This document shows, piece after piece, positions 25,690 through 38,989 of a DNA stretch of 64,000 bases. The notes under the pieces were generated by a model. That model did no database searches, was not told the origin of the DNA, and saw nothing but the letters and a program-made list of their open reading frames with translations. The position numbers were made by a program, and so were the translations under genes. Position 1 is the first letter of the stretch, and each line of letters begins with the position of its first letter. This DNA is from Priapulus caudatus. Its lineage: Eukaryota; Priapulida; Priapulimorpha; Priapulimorphida; Priapulidae. The stretch covers positions 110,070-174,069 of the forward strand of contig NW_014577285.1 in assembly GCF_000485595.1 (NCBI RefSeq), given 5' to 3'.

Positions 25690-27091
25690 ATATTAATTAT
25701 ATATAATATAGATATAGTTATATATTTATATAGTTATAGCTAAAATAGATAGCGAAATCCATTATAAGCTACTGGGTGATCTTGTATAATCAGTTACCAA
25801 GATGTCCCCTGTTACTACGCGTACTACGCCGTAGTATTATAGACTAATCCCCTTAATGACGGTCACATTATTTTTACTTTGATAATGTATTCTCTTGAAA
25901 TGAATACTTTGATAATGTATTCATTATTCTCAGTTTATGCGTTTCTCTATTTACTGATTTCTGATTCCCAGTACGGTATATACATGGTATTTTACTATCG
26001 ACGGCAAGGCTGGAACTGCTCTTACACGTACGTGTTGCTGTACGTGGTAATACGTTGAATGCGTGAATGCGTAAAATCCATATCACAGGCTGGCAATGAA
26101 CCACGCACATCACGGGTTGGAGATGCTGGGGCCACATTTACAAAAAATCGATCGATCCCACAATGGATTTAAAAATTAATGGCAAATAAAGGACTTCGCG
26201 AACAAACCGAGCGCAAAGTAAAACGGCGTGAGTACAATTGCGACGAGAAAAAAAAGACGATTAAACGCAAATATCGGCTATGCTATTACGTCTATGCTAT
26301 ACATTAAGTCATGGATAGTCGCTTTAATAAATCTGTCCGTATTTCTTGCATGAATGGTTCCTCCGTATAAGGATTTAAGAAGCGTGTAACCTATTAAAAC
26401 AGGCGAGAAGACGGCATTGTGGTAAGGACGTGCTCCATTATGCGGGAGACCATAGATCTACCGAATATACTATTAGCAGAGAACAAATCTCTAATTCACG
26501 TTCTCCTGTTATTATTATAGCAGTAGAAATTTTACGCCATTCGCTTGCCCTAATTTATAAGGATGCAAGTCTACGTAGCTGTACGTTGCTAACATGTTTT
26601 ACAAGGACCATAGCGTTGAAGAGAGTGATCAGGTCGTTCGCCTAATAGCGGAAGAACCAGCTATTGGATTTCAGTGCGAGCTGCGTGTCGACATAGATGC
26701 CGTAATTAGGTTGGCTGATATCCGCAAGGATGCGGCTAGACCGGCGAATGGCAACATCGAGCTGATCTGGAACGGTTCGATTTTCCTCTTTCGTCTGCAG
26801 CACGAGGAAATTAAGGCGGGATGTCTTCAATTTCCTTGTGCGTGTCGCGCAGAGTAATTCCCAAGATTTTGCGAAGACTAACCGTCTAAGCCGGCCACCA
26901 TAATATCACTTTCATTAAACTCGTCCCTGAATTCTTAGCAGGATGCCAAAGGTGAAGTCGATAGAGATAAAAAAAATTGATTACACTGAAAGATGGACGA
27001 TCCAAAGAAAACCTCCTCATGGAGGCCAATGCTAATTAATTCTTGCCATTACCCATACTTCCGCCATTTATAGAATTTTAGAATGCACCGA

Positions 27092-27093
<2 letters not shown>
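25690..27093. repeat. Dispersed repeat A, copy 1 (~1.4 kb)
   Basis: From the TA-rich start through AGTTATAGCTAAAATAGATA near 25731 to GAATGCACCGAAT at 27093, this matches 36010-37409 at very high identity; differences are mainly single-base indels. A frame in this copy (26594-26857) is disrupted in copy 2, so it is probably not a conserved protein. No terminal inverted repeats were seen. Both ends abut AT-rich simple sequence, and a (TA)n tract follows at 27094-27130. Confidence 0.9.
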
Positions 27094-27130
<37 letters not shown>

Positions 27131-27132
<2 letters not shown>

Positions 27133-30100
27133 ATAAGAATTTCGCACAACAATAAACATTACATTGCCTCATTCAATCGTGCACTAAATAAACCGTGCAA
27201 CCATGCACGGTGCAGGAAGTCATGACCCCTATAGCGTGGAGTGCACGGTAAAATTTATCCGGCAATGTAAACACGTAAATGCAAATAATATTGTGAGCAT
27301 TATCATTACGGTGATCAGATGCAGATCTATTACGCCTATCGGTGTCAACGTGGCTATTGGGCCGGTGGAGACGTAATTCGCATACGACCTCGTTTCACGC
27401 AGCTAAATGTGGGCGCGCATATTGAATCTGGCATTGATGGGGCCATATCGACCTGTCTGTAATTACTGCCCTGGTGCGTCAGTCATTAAAAATACGTGGA
27501 GGCTTAAGACGCGGATTCTTTTGAACAGCACACTCGCTCGGCTACTATGCAAGCTCGATTACTTTGGCGACTACTATATATTGATGACACAAAACGGCAT
27601 CGCCACACCACACGTGTTCTGACGCGTTTTCAAAGGCTCTTCAATTACAGCCGATATTTCATTATTAAATCAGTGTTGCTGGGAAAAAGGTTTTAAATCA
27701 ATTAGTAAAGATCGCCGTAGAATTAGGGGTCGAGAAAGCGGAGAGGGAAGGAAAGGAACGAGGGAGCGAGAGAAATAGAAGAGGAAGCGAGCAAGCGTGA
27801 ATAAGAAAAAAAGAATGGGAAAGTGAGGGTGATAGTGAAGAAGAGTGAGAGCGAGCGTGTGTTTGTATGCGCGCGCGCGCGTGTAAGTGCGTGTATATAT
27901 TCGCTTGGTTGACACATCGCACTGTTTTGGATTACGGCGTCACACACTCGAATGTGCAACGACAACTAACGGGTGCAAACACTGAGTGAGCCGGAACGTG
28001 TTCGAAGCGATCGACCACGCCGCTCAATGAATGAATAACAGCGTTAGTATAGTCTAGTCCTCGCAGACGCGTGAAATGCGTTTAATAATGTATGCGCCTC
28101 CGCCAGACTGACGACCTATTTCTACACTACAGCGTAGGCCTATGTCACGCGAGCGAATTTTTTCCCTTCACAATGAGCGGGCACACCGTAAGGGATATTC
28201 AGTAAAGGTGCGTGCGTGCGTGCATGTGTTGGTGCGTGCGTGCGGTCCGCGTGTTAGTGCGTGTGTACGTGCATGTGTTAGCTGCGCCGATAGAAATGCA
28301 TTGCGAAATGGAAAATGAACGTGGAGCAGATGCAACTGGATTTATGTAACAGCAGCGTCAGGTGGATCTGCCAACTTGATATGCACGACCTTTTCTTCCT
28401 CTTTATGGTTACAATGCCAACATTATTACTAACGACGCAGATAATTCAGCGCAAATCGTAGATGAATGTACTTATATACGGTCATTATTTATGGTATTCA
28501 ACCCTGAATTCTGTTCTATAGGCTTATAGGTTATACACAAAGCACGAGATATTGATTATGTACGCACTTGGTTGCTAGCGCGTACGTTACCGTCTCTTAT
28601 ATAATGAGCGCATTACTTCGTACGGTTCGTAAGTGGACCAGTGGCACGGGATAAACACGTCACCGCCCCTGTCAGTTAGCTAGCGTGTGTGTCGTTCGAC
28701 GAGAATTAATGGCTATTACACGCGGTGCTGGTGTCATTTAAAGGCGATGAAGTTTAGAACGAGAAAGCCATGTCACGCTGGGAAGCGTGAAAACGTCCAC
28801 GGGGGCGGCCTGAGTGCGCACAAGGCCCCCATGATTGCGTGCGCTAAAATAGTTTAGCGTGTTACAGTGTCACACGCTAGTGGGCCGCATTCCGCATTCA
28901 GCTGACATTTTTCGCTGCTTTTACGGATCGAATAACATCGCGAAGAAAATCAATGAGACGAGGATGACCTGAACACAACACCGCTGCGTGTCGCTCCTGC
29001 AGCCATCTATGAATGCATTCAGTGGATGCAACTCACGCATGCACATTGAAGATAGCTATATACGGTCACATTCGTACGCAGGTCCGTTAAGCAGAATAGT
29101 ATTAGGCCCGATGGTCAATAAGAAAAGAAGTGTTGTGAGCATTTTGTGTTCCCATGCTACTAGTTCTCGAACATAACCCTCGCTTCAAGCGGAAATCAAG
29201 TAAAGATAAAAATCGTCTAAAATAACAAATGACAACAATTAAGATACAAGACAGATCTATCTGGGTTAATTGTTACTCAACCGTGAAGATTAACAACGTA
29301 CAGCTGACGTTTGAGCAGAAGACACAAGTAGATATTTCAATCGGCTACCAACAGTAATGGGCTTCGAACGAGTCGGATTGCATTGAACATAGTCAAACGA
29401 TCGGCACGCGCTATAATCACACGTGTGGAAATGCTAGACGAAGACCAGCAATCACCTAGACTGCCATATCGCGCCGCCAACTTATATCACGAGTTGATCC
29501 TATCGAGTGCCAGCTAATAATGCCTCTGCAGATGGCGGCACTTTTTTCTAAGTGTAGCAAGATTTATAGATTATCAGGAAATCTGTTAAATCTCAAATGT
29601 CTACTCTTGATTAAAATTTGATTAAAGATTTTACTGCGCTGAGTGCTATTATTCCATACTTGTAACATTTGTTGTAAAACAATCACACGAGTGATATGTG
29701 GCATCATACGATGTAGTTTTGTTTGATTTACTCGGTCGCTTGTACCCGACCGCCGTCGATCACAAAAACGAGCGCCCATTTAATAATTTACACGAACAAT
29801 AATCCGTCAACGTGGTAGACGAGAAAAAATGCCAATTTTGAAGCAGCGATACAAAGGCACCAGGATTTTGAAAAGAAGATATGAACGCGAACGTTTCTAT
29901 AGAAAAGTTATTACAAAACACGCGTTTTGTCAGACGCTTGTTCATTCGCGTAGTACAATGGAGCTCAAAGAATAATTTTGTTCATTTCGACGATACGCGA
30001 ATAAATAAAATTTCGTTATTTAAATAGGCCTTGCAAAACGCGGATGTAATATGGCAACGATCTTCCCACGACATACGTGGCCCCGTCTCCGCGATTCTAG

Positions 30101-30615
30101 AAAACCGTAGTGTCAGCGCAGTGTCGTGTAATGAGCCACTAGCGAGCGTAGCGCGGATGACTAAAACTATTTTTCCTTCTCCCCCGAGGTTCCGCAATCT
30201 CTTTTGTCAGCTCTCATAGGCATACACCACTTCATGGCTCTCGTTTCATTTCTATCGATTCCTATTAAGATTGTTTTCGGTGAGCACACACACATACACG
30301 CGGAGGGAGAGCGGCCCGGGATGACCGTGACTCATCCCGTCCCACACCGCGTCGGCAGTTTAGACATGGCGGAATAGTAGTAATTCTCGAAACGCTGTAG
30401 TGCTGCTTCGCATATGAGTCATAAGCGGACGAAACACGGCCAGCCATCAATCGATCGCGATAATCCATTTAATTATTCATTCCAGAGGATGCACTCTTTA
30501 GGCTGGTATTGTCTGTGGGACTACACGGGACTGATGGCGCACGCCCGGGACCACCCAACGCACAGCCACAAGTAGCTGATCTACTCAAATCGTACGGAAT
30601 GATAGCACAACAACG
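27131..30615. other. No supported gene
   Basis: Unique-looking sequence with a purine-rich segment (27727-27860) and a short GTGC-like patch (28206-28245). No splice-supported ORF. Confidence 0.5.
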
Positions 30616-30619
30616 CTTC

Positions 30620-30857
<238 letters not shown>

Positions 30858-30865
30858 CATACCAT

Positions 30866-30914
30866 ATATATATATATATATGGGCAATATGAGTGCAGGA
30901 GACGTGCATATATA
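30866..30914. repeat. Microsatellite-associated repeat, copy 1
   Basis: The core GGGCAATATGAGTGCAGGAG, preceded by (TA)n and (CA)n, is repeated near 61595-61620 in the same CA-TA-core order. This suggests a small dispersed repeat that carries its own microsatellites. Confidence 0.75.
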
Positions 30915-31221
30915 TCACACAACGTTATTGATCGGAGGATATTACTGGCAATAGCCTAAGAGAAACCGAGCGTAATTACGTTCATTATTTAGAAGGGTGA
31001 GATAGATAGATACGATGAAGACTCTGACGACTCGTTTAAATCGGGGATATAAAAAATCGAATGAATGAATACGAAATGAAGGAAATTCGATATTTAGTGA
31101 ACTGCAAAATTAAGCATATGCGCAATTATTTTAATTACCACATCGAATTAAGACTGAAAACAGTGCACGCAAATGCAATAACACATGACATCACATGTAA
31201 TATAAATCTATATTTATTTAA

Positions 31222-31237
31222 ATTAATATATATATAC

Positions 31238-31284
<47 letters not shown>
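31222..31284. repeat. (TA)n microsatellite
   Basis: About 60 bases of nearly pure TA. Confidence 0.95.
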
Positions 31285-31285
<1 letters not shown>

Positions 31286-31289
31286 TATA

Positions 31290-33783
31290 TATATGCATAC
31301 AAATCGCTTATGTCGTGTTGGTCGACTGGTAGCCAAAAACAAAAATGACACATGCCTTGCGTAGTCTTAGGTTCTCTTATTTATTTTCTGTGTGTAGTTG
31401 TAATTATTTCCTAAATGCCACCAGTCGCCGCACTTTAGAGACCGGTTAATGACGCGAGACGTATCCTTTAACGCCTGAGATTATTCGTGGAATAGTCGAC
31501 ATATACTTGCAACTCTCGAGCAGTTAACGCCACATAGCTGTCCACAATGCATGGTCAGAGGCCCAGCTCCCATTGAGCTATCACATAGAGCGCGAGTCCC
31601 AGTTGGCTGCTAGTTAAAAGTACGCAGTATTTTTTGTGCGTATACATTTTACAAATGCATGCTATATTCCTTTGCTGGTTATCTTGCAACGGCACGCGTG
31701 CAACCTGTTTTCCCGACGTTGCTTTGTCTCGCAAGCTTTTATCAAATAGGCACGATATTCGCTAGAGAATCTTGAAAGGCCTTGCACGATACTGCGAAAG
31801 CGGGCGGCAACAAAAGAAACGGTTTCAGCCAACCATTAAATACACACAAGCACACAATGTAGTTGGTACTTGAATTTGACAAAAAAAACGACCCGAAAAA
31901 TGACTTTGCAAAAAAGCAGATGCTGAGTCGGCCCATGAATCATAGCAACTCACATTTTGGCCCTCTTCAATCAGACAAGCGGGCTGGCTGAATTTTAATA
32001 ATCCACTTTACATGCATTGATAATTAAAGGAATAGACAAGACGCATGCGTCTACCACGCAGCCGGTGACTCAACGTCAAACAGCGCTCGTATATAAACGC
32101 AACCCCATATTTTATAAAGAATATCATACCCAGAATCAAATACGCGTTCAGACGTTTCCATAGCGCACCCGATGCGTAAAGGAGTCTGCTTATAGCTGGC
32201 ACGAGGCCGGATGGCAATGTCTTTGATGGCGGACTATATAGCATATTAACTTCCGCACATTTATCCCAGCGAAGGCAGCATGGGTGGCAAGCAGTGATGC
32301 TGCGCGGGGCGGATCCCTGGCAGGAACGTGTACTCTAGGGGGTGCGTCTCCGTGATGACTAATAGCCCCGCCAAGTTTGCTTTGGGGGGAGTATCGGCGA
32401 CTGTAATGCTCGCCCGACCTCATGTAAACGAAGAATGCGCTTACATGACCTCATTTTAATGAAGAATATGATAAATATTAATTAGGATGACGTAACCGAT
32501 AATGCGCGACACTGCGCACGCGCACGTCGCACATGTGCAATTAAAAGATAGACCTAAATGAGTGATGACATTTGCTGCTGTCACATTTACCTCGGGCGCT
32601 CTCAAGATCTATATGGTAGATGAACGTTAATCTTGATTAAAGCGATGAAAATATCCCAGCCAGTTATTTATTAAATAAAAAAGTTGACAAGCAATCATGC
32701 CTAACAATGTCTTTGTTGTTGAAATCCAAATTGCCGCGTAATCCGATAGCTTCACATAATATTCGCTGCTTTGTTTTAGAATTAGATAATGCGAAGGCAA
32801 ATCGAGTAATTACTTCTGCATCAGTTCGGCGCATATATGTATGGTGGTGTAAGTGCATTTTCCGACGATTACATTGCTGAAGATCTCAGTATGTCTGTAT
32901 GCTTGTTCTATTGTGAATAGGAAATCTAACTAGCCACCCTGCCGCTTGAAAGCCTTACTCGTGTGCGCAGCACGCTGAGCAAGATTGGCAGCGACATTTC
33001 AATAGACATCGTGTCACTGCCCATAGCACTCAACATGCAATTAGCGTTTCAATAACGATGTCGCTTAACGTAACTTTTATGCAGGCGATGCAGTTCACGT
33101 GGATTTCGCAGTGACCTTAGTTCATTGTTTAGCCACCCCTCGCTTGATGCTATTTCGCCTGTGCAACTTACGCGTACATTCAATTACGCGTACCGTATGC
33201 TTATGTGTTCTACCGTCTTCGCTTGAATCGTCTGAGAGCAAGATCAAGACAAAATATTTTATTATAAATATTTATATTCGATGCTCACCGGTATTAAAGT
33301 ATTAATAGTAGGCGTTTCCAATTTAAAACCCTCATTGTAGTTCTGCGGTAATTTGTGGTTTGTGTGTTATAGGAAAAGCAATAATAGAAGAGAATGTAAG
33401 CAATGAGCGATGCTAGTTGTGCGTTGAAATTGACATTCAGGTGTCAATGTATGTGCAATGTGTGTGTACCAAACAATAGCATTAATTTGGCGGACCTTCA
33501 GAATAAAGTTGGAAAAAACTCGGTAATAAAAGAAATTGTTGTGCTGGTGAGAAAAGTGGCAGGAGGTAGTGAGCGAGGGAGAGAAAGTGAGCGGCGGTGA
33601 GCGAAAGCGTAGAGAGAAAGAGTGATACAAAGATCGAAAGAAGGGAGCAGAGAAAGAAAGAGTGGGAGAGCGGGTGAGAGAAAAAGAGAGCCATAGTGAG
33701 TGAGAGCGAAAGCGATATAACAGGGGTGTATGAATAATATATATATATATATATATTATATATTATAGAGAGAGAGAGAGATG

Positions 33784-33814
<31 letters not shown>

Positions 33815-34610
33815 GAGGCGGAAATGGACGTGACTGGTCGTTGTGTAGTATATATATTATATATATAATATATATTATATTATAATATATATATATATAC
33901 AATAGTGCCGAAAATAAATAGCAATTGTAAAGGAATTTAGCAGTAATGCTAGCTTTTTTCGTTGTGGTTTCTTTAAAGATTTTTCTATCTATTTTTACTA
34001 TACGCTCATGGCTTGCAGGTTGGTCACGCATATCCGTTGGCACGATAAATCATTTGTCAATTCTATGCATGGTTTCGCCTTGTCAAAGTTCTTTGCAATA
34101 AATTGTCTGTGTAACTATATAAACTCTGCAGGCATAGACTTTCGAGGCGATTAAGGCATACATAATCGTTTTCTGTAATAGATAAGAATAATGGTAATCG
34201 GGTATTTGTATTCTCTAAACTAAATGAAAGAGTCGCGCGCGAGTGCGGGTTCCTTTGCCTTCTACCGATGCATGCAATTTGTAGACAAAAGATATACATC
34301 TTCATCTAAGACCAATGCGGGTTCCATCTCATTCCTGATTCAAGATGGAAAATGAGATATGCTGGTGTTACTGACTGCCTGGCAGACTCGTTCGCGTCCA
34401 ACAGCCAGAAGGCTTCTTTCCAGTGCATACACGTCCGTTCAAACGCACGCGTGCACGCACGAACTCGCTTGCTCACATTGTCGCTTTATGTTGTACAACA
34501 CTTACACCACCGATCCTTATCGCCTGCATTCTCTTTATGAATTTACTGTTTGTTACTCGGGTTCTGACTCGCTTTCGCTTATTCGAACTGTCACGGGTAT
34601 TCCGACTGTC
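31290..34610. other. No supported gene
   Basis: Contains purine-rich tracts (33560-33700), a GA microsatellite (33768-33815) flanked by (TA)n, and unique AT-rich DNA. A hydrophobic minus-strand frame at 32008-32244 lacks further support. Confidence 0.5.
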
Positions 34611-34612
34611 TG

Positions 34613-36017
34613 ACGCGACGACGACCGACCGACTGACCGACGACCGCGACCGACCGACCGACCGACCGACGACCACCGACCGACCGACCCGACCGACCGA
34701 CGACCGACCGACGACCGACTGACGACCGACCGACCGATCGACCGATCGACCGACCGATCGACCGATCGACCGACGACCGACCTACCGACCGACAGACCGA
34801 CCGTCCGACTGACCGACCGACCGACCGATCAACCGACGCGACCGACCGACCGACGGATATACAAAGCTGGGAACGGATAATTAACGCGGTTTAATGAAAC
34901 GTCTATTCTTCCAAATTATAACTATATCTTGCACACTGATACCGCAAGCGAGCTATTAAATTACCGGTTTTAATTAAGGTCTCTATTAAGAGATTACGTA
35001 AACCTGAACCTGCTTCAAGGCCGCAACGCCGCCTTAAACACTTTATCCACCTTCTAGTGTCACTACCCTGCGCATCGATACTCTCCGCTTACCCGCCGCT
35101 TACGACGAGGTGAAGGTCGGAGCGCGGGGTGAGGTGGTGTGGGGGGCGACTTCAATCAGCACCTCCTGGCCGATAGTCACGTCGGCGACTTGATGCGAGG
35201 CGCGCGCAGGCGCACTGCGCGTGAATAATGTATGCAATTAATGTATCGACTTTGGCCGCATATCATCATAAGCGCGGCTGCAAACGAATTCATTGTATTT
35301 CGCGTCGTCCTCCGTCATCGCGGGAGCGCGCGCACACACGCGCGAAGACCCGTCGCTCGCTGCCTGGCCATTAGGCACGGCTACAGCTCGAGCAGCCGTC
35401 ACATCCCCGCCAGCATCGCAGGGAGCGAGCAAGCATATTGATTGAGGAAGGCTGTAGATCTCTGCGTTCCAGCGCGCGCGCGCGCCGTCAGCGAGCGTTT
35501 AGCCCGCACCTATGAGCCATCACCGACGCAGAGACAACAAGCCTCCATAGAACGCAAGCAACGCGCAGTTCGGGGTTCTTCTTTCAGTGCAGTGCGTGCG
35601 GACGTGCGGTCGACACGCGCATAGAGGACGGCCATGTTGACCTCTGCGCCCGGGCTGATGCGCGCGAGTCAACGGGGGAGCAACACGTATATGAACAAAA
35701 CGTAAGTCGTGCTTTTGCGTCGTATTTCGTTTTTATTGGGCATTCGACCCGATCGCCGAGCTGTTTGTTTATGCACTCACCGTGTGCATAGCGCGTGTTA
35801 ACCCAACCAGGCTATGTGACTAACGTCAATATACACACGTCTCCTACTCTAGCAGTCCTCACGTCCGCAGTCCTAACGTCCCTCACAACGTCTCCAACCC
35901 TAGTCAAGACCGTTTCTTTGGAGCAGCGCGTGTAAGACGCTAGTTTAGAGGGCAATTTACTTGTTCTAGCACATATACGTGCATACACGAATAAGTCCAT
36001 CGCGCTCTAGTAGATAT
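34613..36017. repeat. Dispersed repeat B, copy 1 (~1.4 kb with its CGAC array)
   Basis: Begins with an imperfect (CGAC)n tetranucleotide array (34616-34854). About 1160 bases follow, starting GGATATACAAAGCTGGGAAC, that match 43853-45009 closely, with small indels; one ~14-base insertion lies near 35748. The middle is GC- and CpG-rich (about 35090-35680) with (GC)n runs. Repeat A copy 2 follows directly. No conserved ORF: the frames differ between copies. Confidence 0.9.
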
Positions 36018-37409
36018 AGATATAGATATATATAATATATATATAGTTATATAGTTATATAGTTATAGCTAAAATAGATAGCGAAATCCATTATAAGCTA
36101 ATGGGTGATCTTGTATAATCATGTACCAAGATGTCCCCTGTTACTACGCGTACTACGCCGTAGTATTATAGACTAATCCCCTTAATGACGTCACATTATT
36201 TTTACTTTGATAATGTATTTCTTGAAATGAATACTTTGATAATGTATTCATTATTCTCAGTTTATGCGTTTCTCTATTTACTGATTTCTGATCTTCAGTA
36301 GCTTATATACATGGTATTTTACTATCGACGGCAAGGCTGGAACTGCTCTTACACGTACGTGTTGCTGTACGTGCTAATACGTTGAATGCGTGAATGCGTA
36401 AAATCCATATCACAGGCTGGCAATGAACCACGCACATCACGGGTTGAGATGCTGGGGCCACATTTACAAAAAATCGATCGATCCCACAATGGATTAAAAA
36501 TTAATGGTAAATAAAGGACTTCGCGAAAAACGAGCGCAGCGTAAAACGGCGTGAGTACAATTGCGACGAGAAAAAAAAAGACGATTAAACGCAAATATGT
36601 CGCTATGCTATTACGTCTATGCTATACATTAAGTCATGGATAGTCGCTTTAATAAATCTGTCCGTATTTCTTGCATGAATGGTTCCTCCGTATAAGGATT
36701 TAAGAAGCGTGTAACTCATTAAAACAGGCGAGAAGACGGCATTGTGTAAGGACGTGCTCCATTATGCGGGAGACCATAGATCTACGAATATACTATTAGC
36801 AGAGGATAAATCTCTAATTCACGTACTCCTGTTATTATTATAGCAGTAGAAATTTCACTTGCTCTAATTTATAAGGATGCAAGTCTACGTAGCTGTACGT
36901 TGCTTACGTGTTTACAAGGACCATAGCGTTGAAGAGAGTGATCAGGTCGTTCTCCTAATAGCGGAAGAACCAGCTATTGGATTTCAGTGGGAGGCTGCGT
37001 GTCGACATAGATGTCGTAATTAGGTTTGGCTGATATCCGCAAGGATGCGGCTAGACCGGGCGAATGGCAACATCGAGCTGATCTGGAACGGGTTCGATTT
37101 TCCTCTTTCGTCTGCAGCACGAGGAAATTAAGGCGGGATGTCTTCAATTTCCTTGTGCGTGTCGCGGAGAGTAATTCCCAAGATTTTGCGAAGACTAACC
37201 GTCTAAGCCGGCCACCATAATATCACTTTCATAAACTCGTCCCTGAATTCTTAGCAGGATGCCAAAGGTGAAGTCGATAGAGATAAAGAAAATTGATTAC
37301 ACTGAAAGATGAACGATCCAAAGAAAACCTCCTCATGGAAGCCAATGCTAATTAATTCTTGCCATTACCCATACTTCCGCCATTTATAGAATTTTAGAAT
37401 GCACCGAAT
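36010..37409. repeat. Dispersed repeat A, copy 2 (~1.4 kb)
   Basis: Near-identical to 25690-27093, beginning in a GATATA/TATATAGT tract at the end of repeat B and ending at GAATGCACCGAAT. The flanks differ from copy 1 on both sides, so the repeat boundary is real and not an assembly overlap. Confidence 0.9.
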
Positions 37410-37469
37410 GTAACAGCAGTTTAGGCAGTCATATATGTCTATATATATGATTATATTAATAATATATAT

Positions 37470-37521
37470 TGATAAATATATATATATATATATATCTGTG
37501 GTGTGTGCTGGTGTGTGCGCG

Positions 37522-37592
<71 letters not shown>
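37470..37592. repeat. (TA)n and (GT)n microsatellites
   Basis: A TA tract (about 37475-37495) precedes about 33 GT units (37524-37590). Confidence 0.95.
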
Positions 37593-37599
37593 CATGTGT

Positions 37600-38710
37600 G
37601 TACATGAACCCTTATCAGTTTTGGATGGCTGAATTCAGTAACGCAAACCATTATCCGACAAGTAACTAATTCGTGAGACGAAGAAAATCGATAAAGTCTT
37701 AGCTAGAAAATGCGTAATTACACAGGTAATTAAGACACGGGTCCTGGGGCGTATGCGGCTCCTACGCGCGTGCGAACGCTTTTTTCTCACCTGGCGATGT
37801 AATTAGCTTCGTTTGATATCGTCGCGCTACTGTGTGTCGGTACAGTGCGAATTGTCTTCGCCTGCATGCGGCTGTGAAACGCGTGCATGTTATATGTACG
37901 GTCTGCATGGAGGCAGCACACGCGTGTGTGTGTGCAGCATACGTCGAACGCGTGCTACGCCACTCGTGTACACGCGTCATCTTTACACCGACGTGAAACG
38001 CGATTGTATTATGGATTGAAATGCACCCGCGGGCTACAACTATCATGACGGGGCTTACCCGGGCCACATGACGTCAGCGCCGCGCTTCATAAATTCATCA
38101 TAGGCTAATCTCCTAAAACGCGGAAACCAATTAATCCGAAATCAAACGCCGATGAGCGAGATTCTCGGCGAGCGTCGGGAAGGGGAAAAGAGCAAGCATG
38201 ACACACACGCCCGGTGACACACGCGCACGAGGGCCCCCGGGACGCGCCGTAAAGTGGTGTGCGCGCGCCGCGTTGGCCGCTCGCGCCGAGCAAACGCGAT
38301 AAATTATCATAATTTTGGCGATGACTTTATACCGGTGACTCCCTCGGCCGCTCGAGTCAATGGAAATCGCAAATTGCTTTCGGCGGGCCGTAATCAGCTG
38401 CCGACCGGGCTGAACTAATTAATACGGCGCGGCGGTGTTTTGTGTATGCATCAGTCCGGTAGCACGCCGCTTATGTGCACGTCAAACATTTCCTTATCTG
38501 TCGCATTTGTCATCCCGCTGCTGCCCGTGTTGTCGGAAGCGCATCAAAATAATGACGTCCCTGCGCTATTTGCATATATTAGGGCTATGAGCGCGGCGGA
38601 AATACGCATGCTGCTCGCACGCGACAAGTGCACGACAGTAGGTGAAAGTGGAGCGTAGGGGCAAGTGCATGGTAGTGGTATGGGTCAGCATCGTATGAAT
38701 GAGCCACGCT
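37600..38710. other. No supported gene; GC-rich patch
   Basis: A moderately GC-rich stretch (38040-38430) resembles a CpG-richer patch, but I could not tie it to a downstream exon. Confidence 0.4.
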
Positions 38711-38711
38711 T

Positions 38712-38713
<2 letters not shown>

Positions 38714-38803
<90 letters not shown>

Positions 38804-38915
38804 AACGCATGTACGCCACCCACCACGCACGGCACGCCGACGCACACACGCACGCACGCCGCACGCACGCACACAGCCGCACGCACGTACGCACGCAATG
38901 AACGTACGCCACGCA
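38714..38915. repeat. (CA)n microsatellite with GCAC tail
   Basis: About 44 CA units (38714-38801), then degenerate CGCACGCA sequence to 38915 and a short TA run near 38927. Confidence 0.95.
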
Positions 38916-38989
38916 CACATACATATAATATATATATATATATTGTAGATATTGTATATAGATACTGTATATAAAGCATCGAACCATGC

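Noticed and set aside
26594-26857. 87-aa frame in repeat A
   Set aside because: The second copy (36.9-37.2 kb) is frameshifted in the same stretch, so the frame is not maintained.
32008-32244. Hydrophobic 78-aa minus-strand frame
   Set aside because: Possible membrane-like composition, but no start context, splice sites or repeats of the pattern; AT-rich DNA gives such frames by chance.
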